Shown in pieces: positions 42,196 to 49,586 of a stretch of 64,000 nt of DNA (position 1 is the stretch's first letter; each line of letters begins with the position of its first letter). The position numbers were made by a program, and so were the translations under genes. Origin of the DNA: CAWIDU01 sp963835055 (GTDB lineage Bacteria > Patescibacteriota > Saccharimonadia > Saccharimonadales > UBA4665); the NCBI GenBank assembly GCA_963835055.1, contig CAWIDU010000001.1:1-64000 (forward strand), given 5' to 3'. The notes under the pieces were generated by a model. That model did no database searches and had not been told where the DNA came from. It saw only the letters and a list, made by a program, of their open reading frames with translations.

Positions 42196-42492
42196 CTAAG
42201 TTAGAACAAGTTCCGTATCCTGCCTTAAGTAACGCGGGCGCTCTTCGCGCGGGCGGGCTTCGCTGACCACGATGGCGCGGCCGTCGAGCTCTTTGCCGTT
42301 CAGCTCGTCGACGGCCTTCTTGGCCTCCTCGTCGCTGGACATTTCGACAAAACCGAAGCCTTTGCTGCGGTTGCTATCTCGGTCCACAATGACATTGGCA
42401 GAAACAACGGTGCCAGCGGCTGAAAAGAAATCTTTCAGGCTGTCATCGGTGGTTCCCCACGCCAGTGAGCCGACAAATAGTTTGGTTGCCAT
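42196..42492 (-). CDS. RRM RNA-binding protein
   Basis: 98 aa. RNP2 KLFVGSLAW and RNP1 KGFGFVEM are intact, a single RRM fold like cyanobacterial Rbp proteins. The usual Gly/Arg-rich tail of bacterial RRM proteins is absent; it ends RYLRQDTELVLT. Strong terminator 4 bp after the stop. Confidence 0.93.
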   Translation of the reverse strand: MATKLFVGSLAWGTTDDSLKDFFSAAGTVVSANVIVDRDSNRSKGFGFVEMSSDEEAKKAVDELNGKELDGRAIVVSEARPREERPRYLRQDTELVLT

Positions 42493-42689
42493 GGACTACA
42501 CTCCATTTATTGTCAGAGGTAACATGGCATTCCAGTTAGCTGCGCCTCTTGAACATTATTTACTGAAATCTAGAACCTAACGAAACGTTATTAGCAGCTT
42601 TTCTAGTGAGGTCAGTGTAACAGAGTCCGGGGGTTTTCGCAAGGGTCAATAGTGGCCTGCTGAAGGGACTTTTATTTTCAAAAACATGG

Positions 42690-42698
42690 TGATATATT
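42690..42698 (+). promoter_or_regulatory. Extended -10 of the small structured unit
   Basis: TGATATATT on the plus strand; predicted start about 42705. No convincing -35. Confidence 0.4.
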
Positions 42699-42738
42699 AT
42701 TAGCATTAACAATTCGAACAAAGAAAGGGGGTAATCCA

Positions 42739-42825
42739 TTGAAAAGTCCTAGATCTAACGGGCAGGCAATGACAAACTTTAGCGCGCGTGAGGTACGCGC
42801 CGGAGTCGCCCCCTTTCTCGTCTGA
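42739..42825 (+). CDS. Possible 28-aa peptide inside the structured unit
   Basis: TTG start 7 nt after AAAGGGGG, 28 codons, TGA stop. The peptide starts MKSPRSNGQAM and ends RAGVAPFLV. The SD-like run is paired with the codons near the 3' end in the predicted fold, so translation would be regulated. It could equally be a non-coding RNA with a chance frame. Confidence 0.35.
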   Translation: MKSPRSNGQAMTNFSAREVRAGVAPFLV

Positions 42826-42857
42826 AAATTGTTCTGCCTAAGTAGGCCGAATACCTT

Positions 42858-42889
42858 AAGCCGCTGGGAAAATTATCTCGGCGGCTTTT
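42858..42889 (+). terminator. Intrinsic terminator of the small unit
   Basis: 7-bp GC-rich stem with a 16-nt loop followed by TTTT on the plus strand. It ends 8 bp before the stop of the convergent hydrolase gene. Confidence 0.65.
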
Positions 42890-42896
42890 CGTTATC

Positions 42897-43637
42897 TTAG
42901 ACCATAAAGTTTTTCAAAATATCCTGGACGCGTGACCAGGCGTCTTTAGCAGCCGCTTCGTTGTAAGCGTACGGATTAGTATCATTGAAGAAAGCGTGGC
43001 CGGTGCCGGAATAAACTTTGGCCTCGAAATCGACGCCAGCCTTTTTCATGTTTTCTTTCAGCTGCGGTAAGCTAGTCATCAAATTCTCGTCATTTTCGCC
43101 GTAAAAAGCTCGCACCGGACACTTAATCTTCTTGAGTTCTTCGACATCGTCGGTGGTATGGCCGTAGAACGGCATGGCAACTTTGAGCCGCGGCTCGGCC
43201 ATGGCCAGTGAAAAGCTGTAACTGCCGCCGAAGCAGTAACCGGTAATAGCAACCTTCTGGCTCACCTCCGGCATCTCATATAGCTTGTCGAAGCAAGCTT
43301 TCACTTTGGCCAAGGTCTTCGGCGCGAAGTCCGGCGTCTGAATCGGCGCCATCAGGGCTCGGATCTTGGGCTGAGCTTCGTTGCGCGTCTTGGGATTAAA
43401 TAAATCTTGCGACAGCTGCCGGCCCTTCTCCTCGATGATGTTCAGGTCGGTCAGCAAGTTGGGCGCCAGAGCGACGTAGCCCTCAGCCGCAAAACGGTCA
43501 GCGATGTCCTTGGTATGCTTGTTGAGCGCCCAAATTTCGTGAATAACAATAATCCCGCCCTTAGCCTGTCCAGCCGGCTTTGCTAAATAAGCAGGAAAGT
43601 CTTCGCCACCACCTGAGAGAGTAATCATTTGTCCCAT
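42897..43637 (-). CDS. Dienelactone hydrolase family protein
   Basis: Alpha/beta hydrolase, 246 aa. Nucleophile Cys in GYCFGGSYSF, Asp in YGENDENLM region, His in GTGHAFFND. Substrate unknown; the family acts on lactones and related esters. The ATG is one nt downstream of the predicted transcript start. Confidence 0.92.
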   Translation of the reverse strand: MGQMITLSGGGEDFPAYLAKPAGQAKGGIIVIHEIWALNKHTKDIADRFAAEGYVALAPNLLTDLNIIEEKGRQLSQDLFNPKTRNEAQPKIRALMAPIQTPDFAPKTLAKVKACFDKLYEMPEVSQKVAITGYCFGGSYSFSLAMAEPRLKVAMPFYGHTTDDVEELKKIKCPVRAFYGENDENLMTSLPQLKENMKKAGVDFEAKVYSGTGHAFFNDTNPYAYNEAAAKDAWSRVQDILKNFMV

Positions 43638-43638
43638 A

Positions 43639-43647
43639 TCAATAATT
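43639..43647 (-). promoter_or_regulatory. Extended -10 for the hydrolase gene
   Basis: The minus strand reads TGTTATAAT about 7 nt before the ATG at 43637; leaderless configuration. Coordinates are approximate by a few bases. Confidence 0.5.
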
Positions 43648-43684
43648 ATAACAATTCATGCCTGATAATCTGCTGAGGCCGATC

Positions 43685-44020
43685 TTACTCAGGCTTTTCG
43701 CCACGCAAAACTTGGCCGACCGCCTCAATATTACCTGGAGCAGTAAAACCTTGTTGAATTTCTCGCCCAAATGACGGATTACCTCCGCCTAGCTCAGGGG
43801 GGAGGTGATCGGTCACCCAAGCAAAACCGTGGCGGATTACTCTCTCCACCATGTTCGGCTCATCAGGATCGGGAGGGTCTATAGCTTCTTGGCGCTGAGC
43901 CGCGGTGTGTTGATTGGGCAAAGCAGCCGCGCCAAGACCACCAGCGAGGGCAATGCTAAGAGCCCGGAGAGCCGAGGGTTTGTTCCGCTGATTATTTAAA
44001 TCTTCTAGGCCACCGTTCAT
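43685..44020 (-). CDS. Hypothetical protein, 111 aa
   Basis: Not recognised. One modestly hydrophobic Ala/Leu/Gly segment near residues 16-30 (ALRALSIALAGGLGAAALP), then a Pro-, Asp- and Glu-rich soluble part. The ATG at 44020 is preferred to 44029 because a TATAAT at 44030-44035 places +1 at about 44023. Confidence 0.65.
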   Translation of the reverse strand: MNGGLEDLNNQRNKPSALRALSIALAGGLGAAALPNQHTAAQRQEAIDPPDPDEPNMVERVIRHGFAWVTDHLPPELGGGNPSFGREIQQGFTAPGNIEAVGQVLRGEKPE

Positions 44021-44054
44021 GCTACTCATATTATACCAATTTTACTCTATTTTG

Positions 44055-45899
44055 CTAGCGGGCCGCAGATTTTTGCTGACGTTTGCGTTTGGTAGGATCG
44101 AGTTCGCGTTTGCGCAGGCGTAGTGACTTGGGCGTGACTTCCAGCAATTCATCATTCTCGATGAAGTCGATGCATTCTTCGAGGCTGAAGATCGTCGGCG
44201 GCGTCAGCTGAACCACGCCGTCGCTGGACGAGCTGCGCATATTAGTCAGGTGCTTGGCCTTGCAGACATTCATTTCCAGGTCTTCCTGGCGTTTGTTGAG
44301 CCCGACTATCTGTCCGGCATAGACTTTCTCGGCGGGGCCAACGAAAGTTACGCCGCGCTCTTCAACCATTTGCAGAGAATATGGGGTAGTGACGCCGGCT
44401 TCGAACGACACGATCACGCCGTTGCGCAGCTGCTGGAGGGCGACGCCGAGCGGCTCGTAGCCGACCATTAGCGAGTTCATAATAATCGTGCCCTTGGTAT
44501 TGGTCATCAGGATGTTGCGCAAACCCAACAGCGTTCGGGTCGGCAATTTATAGACCAGCTTGGTCAGTCCTTTGGGACTGGCGAATTGTTCTTGCAGAAC
44601 GGCGCGCCGGGCGCCGAGCTCCATTTGGATGGCGCCGACATGCTCGGCTGGTACTTCGATAATTAACTCTTCTATAGGCTCGACCGTTTTACCAACTTCT
44701 TCTTTGGTAACGACCTGGGGACGGCCGACTTCGAACTCATAACCCTCTCTTCTCATTGCCTCAATCAGCACACTGAGGTGGAGCTCCCCGCGACCGCTAA
44801 CCAGGAAGCCGATACCTGCTTCCTCGACGCGCAGCCCGACGTTGGTTTCCAACTCTCTTTTTAGCCGTTCGCCAATCTGCCGACTAGTGGTGAATTCGCC
44901 CTCCGTGCCTTTGAACGGCGAGGTATTCGGCCCTAGATAAATCTTCAGCGTTGGATCTTCAATTTCTAGTACTGGCAGGGCTTCCGGCTCAGCCGCGTCG
45001 GCAATCGTTTCGCCAATCTTTGCTTCACTGACCCCCGTTAATTGCACGATGTCACCGGCCACACCTTCTGGCACTTCGAAGCGGTCTAGGCCATGGCTCA
45101 TATAAACATTTTCGACTTTGGCTTTGCTCTGAGTGCCGTCTTTTTGACATAAAACCACTGGATCGCCAGGCTTGACGTGACCGCGGGTGATCCGCCCAAC
45201 AGCGTATTTGCCCTTGAAGTTATCCCAGGCCAAGGCCGTGACCAGCATTTGGAACGGTTTGTTCTGCTCAATGGCCGGCGCTGGAATATGCTCGATAATG
45301 GCGTCAAAAATTACTGATAAATCTCCCGCGGCTTCGGCGTTGGCTGGCACCTCGGCCCAAGCTTTGCCGCCGCGACCAACGGCGTAGTAGACAGGATAGT
45401 GTAGTTGGTCTTCGTGAACGGCCAACTCCAGGAACAAATCGGCAATTTCGTCCTCGACTTCGGCCACCCGCGAGCTCGCCTTGTCTATCTTATTAATAAT
45501 AACGATCGGCTTCAGCTCATACGCCAGGGCCTTGCTGAGCACGAATTTGGTCTGTGGCATCGGCCCTTCCTGAGCGTCGACGATCAGAATGCAGCCGTCG
45601 GCCATATTGAGCGTCCGCTCAACTTCGCCGGAGAAGTCGGCATGCCCCGGAGTATCAATAATATTGATCCGGTAGTCATCGCGTTGCACAGCCGTCACCT
45701 TGGCAGTAATCGTAATTCCCCGCTCGCGCTCCTGGTCGCCACTGTCCATGATCAGATCCTGGGTCATTTCAGCCTGGTTACCACGGAAAGTCTGGGACTG
45801 CTTCAATAGCCCATCGACCAAGGTCGTTTTGCCGTGGTCAACGTGGGCGATAATAGCGATATTCCGGATCTTATTAGGATCTTGTTTGGCCTCAGTCAT
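44055..45899 (-). CDS. typA: TypA/BipA ribosome-binding GTPase
   Basis: Translational GTPase for ribosome assembly and stress. P-loop AHVDHGKTT, DTPGHADF, NKIDK; then EF-G-like domains III and V and the BipA-specific C-terminal domain, ending in a Lys/Arg-rich tail. 614 aa, family length. It has its own consensus promoter, and an intrinsic terminator lies in its 5' leader. Confidence 0.96.
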   Translation of the reverse strand: MTEAKQDPNKIRNIAIIAHVDHGKTTLVDGLLKQSQTFRGNQAEMTQDLIMDSGDQERERGITITAKVTAVQRDDYRINIIDTPGHADFSGEVERTLNMADGCILIVDAQEGPMPQTKFVLSKALAYELKPIVIINKIDKASSRVAEVEDEIADLFLELAVHEDQLHYPVYYAVGRGGKAWAEVPANAEAAGDLSVIFDAIIEHIPAPAIEQNKPFQMLVTALAWDNFKGKYAVGRITRGHVKPGDPVVLCQKDGTQSKAKVENVYMSHGLDRFEVPEGVAGDIVQLTGVSEAKIGETIADAAEPEALPVLEIEDPTLKIYLGPNTSPFKGTEGEFTTSRQIGERLKRELETNVGLRVEEAGIGFLVSGRGELHLSVLIEAMRREGYEFEVGRPQVVTKEEVGKTVEPIEELIIEVPAEHVGAIQMELGARRAVLQEQFASPKGLTKLVYKLPTRTLLGLRNILMTNTKGTIIMNSLMVGYEPLGVALQQLRNGVIVSFEAGVTTPYSLQMVEERGVTFVGPAEKVYAGQIVGLNKRQEDLEMNVCKAKHLTNMRSSSSDGVVQLTPPTIFSLEECIDFIENDELLEVTPKSLRLRKRELDPTKRKRQQKSAAR

Positions 45900-45910
45900 G
45901 TTTTTCCAAT

Positions 45911-45935
45911 AAAAAAGCGCTTACCGAATAAGCGC
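45911..45935 (-). terminator. Intrinsic terminator in the typA leader (attenuator candidate)
   Basis: GCGCTTA/TAAGCGC 7-bp stem with 5-nt loop (45917-45935), then six T on the minus strand, only 11 nt before the typA ATG. It lies downstream of the typA promoter. Confidence 0.7.
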
Positions 45936-45955
45936 CCTGCTTACTTTACCTGTTA

Positions 45956-45984
45956 ATTATAGCATAAGCCAGAAGATTAATCAA
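45956..45984 (-). promoter_or_regulatory. typA promoter
   Basis: TTGATT (45979-45984), 17-bp spacer, TATAAT (45956-45961) preceded by TGC. It lies just after the stop of the gene at 45997; start predicted near 45949, giving a 50-nt leader. Confidence 0.75.
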
Positions 45985-45996
45985 AGTGTCGAGATA

Positions 45997-46533
45997 TTAA
46001 CTGTTGCTCAGTTTGCCCAAATCGACCCGCATTGAACGCTGAGGCCCCACTTTTTCCCATTTGACGTGATCCTGTTTGCCGACAATTGCCTCCACCGGTA
46101 AATTCTTTTCAAAGTTATCTGCCCAATTTTCGGACAATAATAGATCAACTTCAAAAAAGGAGTAGCCGTTATGGCGAAGGTCGGCATAGGTTGCCGCCAT
46201 CAGTGGCTTTACAAAATCTTGGTCACGTTTGGCCGGCGTAATCGCAATGTAATAAATGTATGCCGTTTCATCTGTTTCTGCCGCACGAGTAGGGTCCATT
46301 TGACCAATCGGTACAGAAAGGGTAAAGCCAGTTAGGGAGCCCTCTTCGGATAGGGTGGTCAGGACTGTCCGCGGCTGCCGCAAAAGATCTTCGAGATTAG
46401 GAGCCAGGATATTATCGTCGGTCTCGCCCATAAGCGGATCGTCAGGAGGGGTGAATGTGTCAATACCTCTAACGAGATCGATGACCCATTGAACTTCCTC
46501 GCTTGATTGCGAGGCTATTTCTGAAGTTGTCAT
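45997..46533 (-). CDS. Hypothetical GNAT-like protein, 178 aa
   Basis: Acidic soluble protein. The run TGFTLSVPIGQ, TAYIYYIAITPAKRDQDFVK, PLMAATYADLRHNGYSFFEV follows the beta4-alpha3-beta5 order of GNAT acetyltransferases, though the acetyl-CoA loop is weak; call is tentative. A longer reading at 46587 would run through the tmRNA 3' end, so the ATG at 46533 is used. Confidence 0.6.
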   Translation of the reverse strand: MTTSEIASQSSEEVQWVIDLVRGIDTFTPPDDPLMGETDDNILAPNLEDLLRQPRTVLTTLSEEGSLTGFTLSVPIGQMDPTRAAETDETAYIYYIAITPAKRDQDFVKPLMAATYADLRHNGYSFFEVDLLLSENWADNFEKNLPVEAIVGKQDHVKWEKVGPQRSMRVDLGKLSNS

Positions 46534-46542
46534 AACAAATAA

Positions 46543-46947
46543 TGGAGGAGCTGGCGGGTACTGCCCCCGCGTCCGTCGATTTATCATGGTTGGTCTTCTA
46601 CAGGTTTATTCCGTTTGGGGTGTCTCGGAAACGAGTTTCGAAACGGACAAAATGACTCGTTCCCAAAGTCCAAAATCTTAGCAACTAGCTAGGACGGGGC
46701 TAGTTGAGCGTCCCTGGAAATATGGCGCGCTTTCGCGTTACCAAGGCGTCACGTTCAGCGCGGCTCTAGATTAAACTAAAGCTGGTGCTTTAGCAGCAAA
46801 AGTAGCAGCAAGACCGTTAAGTCCGTTGCTTACAAATGCAGTAAAGCGATCTTTAAGATTTGCATCTAAAAGGGTTTGTCTATACGCTGACAAGCGACCT
46901 GCTGATCCAACCGATAAAGTACAACGTCGAGCTTAAAATTCAGCCCC
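46543..46947 (-). ncRNA. ssrA: Transfer-messenger RNA
   Basis: 405 nt. 5' end GGGGCTGA...CTCGACG pairs with 3' CAGCTCC before CCA, reproducing the tmRNA acceptor stem. The resume codon GCA at 46863 follows TAGAT as in known tmRNAs; the tag frame ends at TAA, 46771-46773. The tag is 30 codons (starts ANLKDRF, ends AAKAPALV), long, and does not end in the usual ALAA. The T-stem GCGGG/CCCGC encloses GGCAGTA instead of a TTCRA-type loop. Rescues stalled ribosomes with SmpB. Confidence 0.9.
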
Positions 46948-46973
46948 GTATTTGCCACCTAAGTGACATCTAG

Positions 46974-46982
46974 ATTATAGCA
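46974..46982 (-). promoter_or_regulatory. Extended -10 for tmRNA
   Basis: TGCTATAAT on the minus strand, about 27 nt before the mature 5' end. The -35 is weak. Confidence 0.55.
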
Positions 46983-47008
46983 CTTTCAATCAAGAAATGC
47001 TAGCGGTT

Positions 47009-47473
47009 TTATATTCCTAGGGGATGGTCGCAGGCGCCCAGTTTCCCGGGTTGGCAGACGATGGCGTGCAGCCGTTGCAGACCGGTAATAAGTTGCATCA
47101 GCTGGTCATCACCGATGGCAGCGAATTCCAGGCCGAGGCTGCGGCGCAAGATGTCGCCAGCGGCTTCGGTCAGCTGCATGCCTAGCGGCGTCGGCGCCGT
47201 GATATGCTTGCGGCGGTTCTGCGGATCCTGGCGGCTGACTAGTAATTTCTTGTTTTTCAATAACTTAATCTGGCGGCTGATGCTGGCCTCGGTCTGACCG
47301 AGGCTGCTGGCGATGGTGCGTTGCTGAACGCGCGGATTCCATTCCAGAACCATCAAGATTTTGAACTGGCTGAGGCCGATGCCGAGTTGTTCTTGGAGGA
47401 CTTGATCGGTTTGGCGGCCCATGACGGCGGCCAGATGTTGGACGAGATAGCTGAGGTTGTTGGTGGGAGCCAT
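47009..47473 (-). CDS. MarR family transcriptional regulator
   Basis: 154 aa winged-helix dimer. Recognition-helix region RTIASSLGQTEASISRQIKLL and wing LLVSRQDPQNRRKHITAPT are clear. No adjacent efflux or oxidative gene reveals the target; self-regulation is usual in the family. TAAAAT lies 6 nt before the ATG, so the message is probably leaderless. Confidence 0.92.
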   Translation of the reverse strand: MAPTNNLSYLVQHLAAVMGRQTDQVLQEQLGIGLSQFKILMVLEWNPRVQQRTIASSLGQTEASISRQIKLLKNKKLLVSRQDPQNRRKHITAPTPLGMQLTEAAGDILRRSLGLEFAAIGDDQLMQLITGLQRLHAIVCQPGKLGACDHPLGI

Positions 47474-47496
47474 GATTTAATTTTATGCCTGAATAC

Positions 47497-48273
47497 TTAA
47501 CATATCAAGTATAGCTGGTACCACTCTTCTAGGCTGAGGGTTTGGGCGCGGCGTACTGGATCGATGCCGGCTTTTTCGCACAGCTCTTGGGTTTCTTCTC
47601 GACTTAGTTGTAGGCCGTTGCTGAGATTATTAAGCAGCGTTTTGCGTTTCTGGGCGAAGCCGGCTTTGACCAACCGGAAAAATTTGGTGGTGTCGACGTC
47701 CGGGAAAAGGGGGTGCGAGCGACGTTTGAGAATTAAAATCTGCGAGTCGACTTTCGGCGGCGGTGTGAAGAGATAACCCGGCACGATTTCGCCCAACTTC
47801 GCTTCCCAATAAAACTGAGCCGCTACGCTGAGCAGCGACATTTGGCCGGGCTTGGCGGCTACCCTCTCGGCAACTTCTTTCTGGATCAGCAATGCGGCAT
47901 TAGTTGGTGGATTGGTCGTCTCGCTGATAGTCCGGATCAGGTTGCTGGTCAGATAGTAGGGGATGTTGGCGACCAGCTTGTAGCCAGGCGGCAGGCTAGT
48001 GAAATCAAAATGTAAAATGTCTTGGTTTATTACTTGCAGGTTGATGGCTAGCAGATCCTTGGCGAGTTGGTCGGCCAATTTTTTATCCAGCTCGACAGCG
48101 ATTACGCGCTCGGCCTTACTGATTAATAACTTCGTCAGGCTGCCTGGGCCGGAACCGATTTCCAGGACAGTGTCAGCCGGCTGGACATCGACTGCTGCCA
48201 GCATGGCTTGCAGGCTGTCGGGGTCTTCTAGCCAGTGCTGGCCGAGAGATTTTTTGGTAGGGATTTCGCTCAT
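47497..48273 (-). CDS. rsmA: 16S rRNA dimethyladenosine transferase
   Basis: KsgA/RsmA methylates A1518 and A1519 of 16S rRNA. SAM motif LEIGSGPGSLTKLL, acidic motif VIAVELDKKLA, catalytic LVANIPYYLTS. 258 aa. It follows the RpfB-like gene by 4 bp, as rpfB/yabE-ksgA do in Gram-positive bacteria. Confidence 0.95.
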   Translation of the reverse strand: MSEIPTKKSLGQHWLEDPDSLQAMLAAVDVQPADTVLEIGSGPGSLTKLLISKAERVIAVELDKKLADQLAKDLLAINLQVINQDILHFDFTSLPPGYKLVANIPYYLTSNLIRTISETTNPPTNAALLIQKEVAERVAAKPGQMSLLSVAAQFYWEAKLGEIVPGYLFTPPPKVDSQILILKRRSHPLFPDVDTTKFFRLVKAGFAQKRKTLLNNLSNGLQLSREETQELCEKAGIDPVRRAQTLSLEEWYQLYLIC

Positions 48274-48277
48274 GTGG

Positions 48278-49567
48278 TTACCAGCTGTGGTTATCTAGCC
48301 AGTGGACATAGGCGTTGTACCAACTGCCATAACGGCTGGCAGCATAGCCGGAGCACCACTTCAATTGAGTAATGGGGTTGGTGGCCCAGTCCGAGCCATC
48401 GGCCGACATTTTGCTGCCAGGCGTCGCCTGGCATAGGCCATAGCCGCCGTAACTTGGCACAGAGCCGGCATAGGGTGGGCAAGTGCCAACTTCGCCTTGG
48501 GCCTTGGTCGGGCACCAACCGGATTCGTGGCTGATGATGTAATCGGCATATTGATAATCGCTGGGTGCGATGCCGGCCAGCGCCATGTCGCCCTTGATGC
48601 CGCTCAGGCTGGTGCCGATAACCACGATTTCGGTGACCGGCTGCTGGGTGACGACCGTTTGCAAGGGCGTACGGCCAACGACTACGCCATTAACTAATTT
48701 ATCCTGATAGGTGACGATTTGCTGTCCGGGCGAGCCTTGTTGGCGGACGGCGTTGGTGCCATAAGCCAAGGTGGCGTCGCTAATGGTCTGGATCGGCGTG
48801 GCGATGGTCTGGGTGACGGTCTCGATTTTGACGCCATTGCGCTCGATCAAAACCTGGATGCCGGCGCTTAGCGGTGTAGTGGTCGCCGGCGTCACTTGAT
48901 CACTGGCCGCTAGATGAATGTTCTTCTCCTTGATCAAGCCGCCGACGGTTGTCGCTCGGGTGCGCATCACCAGCTGGGTACCATAGAGGTTGACGTTAAC
49001 AGGGGTGGCAGGGTCAATAACGACCTGCTCGCCGATGCTCGCGTCGGCCACGAAATTTTGATTCGGCGTGGTAGTGACGCCGTCTTCCGGGTAGACGGTG
49101 ACACCGGCTTGCTGGGCAATGGCCCGCGGCGTCGTGCCGGCGCTAAAGGCAAACGTGCGCTGGGCGCCATCAACGATCTCCACCGGCACGGCCCGGTAAA
49201 TATTAATCCGAAACTCATCTTGGTCAATCGGTGTCGACAGAGCTGGCTCGACGACGTCGCCCTGGTTGAGCGTTAGGTGTAATTTGGCCAACAGGGCACC
49301 AACTGTCGGCTCCTTACTGGGCACGATTTGCTGTTCATGATCGTGCGAAATGATGACAATTTTGGCGTTTTGGGCCGGTGGTAAATTATTAGTCTGACGA
49401 GCCAGAAAATAACCGCCGACGCTAAGCAGCAACAAGATAGTAACGGTGAAAACTGGCACAGCGTGCGGATGGCGGCTGATAAGCTTCAACTGCCGGGCAC
49501 GTCGTGGCCAGCGAACCCGCCGGAAGCGAGCCACCTTGATTTTGAAAATCTCCAACCTTTTATGCAT
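48278..49567 (-). CDS. RpfB/YabE-like cell-wall protein
   Basis: 429 aa. Basic N-terminus, membrane helix (PVFTVTILLLLSVGGYFLA), three DUF348-type repeats (for example VGALLAKLHLTLNQGDVV, AIAQQAGVTVYPEDGV, VGGLIKEKNIHLAASDQV), a G5 domain (VKIETVTQTIATPIQT) and a C-terminal transglycosylase-like domain (YIISHESGWCPTKAQG, GGYGLCQATPGSKM, LKWCSGYAASRYG). Likely a muralytic, resuscitation-factor-type enzyme. The Glu in SHESGW is the candidate catalytic residue. Confidence 0.9.
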   Translation of the reverse strand: MHKRLEIFKIKVARFRRVRWPRRARQLKLISRHPHAVPVFTVTILLLLSVGGYFLARQTNNLPPAQNAKIVIISHDHEQQIVPSKEPTVGALLAKLHLTLNQGDVVEPALSTPIDQDEFRINIYRAVPVEIVDGAQRTFAFSAGTTPRAIAQQAGVTVYPEDGVTTTPNQNFVADASIGEQVVIDPATPVNVNLYGTQLVMRTRATTVGGLIKEKNIHLAASDQVTPATTTPLSAGIQVLIERNGVKIETVTQTIATPIQTISDATLAYGTNAVRQQGSPGQQIVTYQDKLVNGVVVGRTPLQTVVTQQPVTEIVVIGTSLSGIKGDMALAGIAPSDYQYADYIISHESGWCPTKAQGEVGTCPPYAGSVPSYGGYGLCQATPGSKMSADGSDWATNPITQLKWCSGYAASRYGSWYNAYVHWLDNHSW

Positions 49568-49574
49568 AGTCCAA

Positions 49575-49583
49575 ATTGTAGCA
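49575..49583 (-). promoter_or_regulatory. Extended -10 for the RpfB-like gene
   Basis: TGCTACAAT on the minus strand, 7 nt before the ATG at 49567; one-nucleotide leader. Confidence 0.6.
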
Positions 49584-49586
49584 AAG

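Larger units (their letters stand above)
42705..42889 (+). ncRNA. Small structured transcription unit (sRNA or smORF mRNA)
   Basis: A 9-bp perfect pairing GAAAGGGGG (42723-42731) with CCCCCTTTC (42809-42817) encloses about 75 nt including hairpin GCGCGT/ACGCGC (42784-42800). It ends in an intrinsic terminator, AAGCCGC (42858-42864) with GCGGCTT (42881-42887) then TTTTC-like sequence. No match to 4.5S, 6S or RNase P RNA was seen. Confidence 0.5.

Noticed and set aside
42723..42820. 4.5S, 6S or RNase P RNA
   Set aside because: The conserved GGTCAGG/GGAAGG core, 6S bubble and RNase P GAGGAAAGTC motif were not found in this unit.
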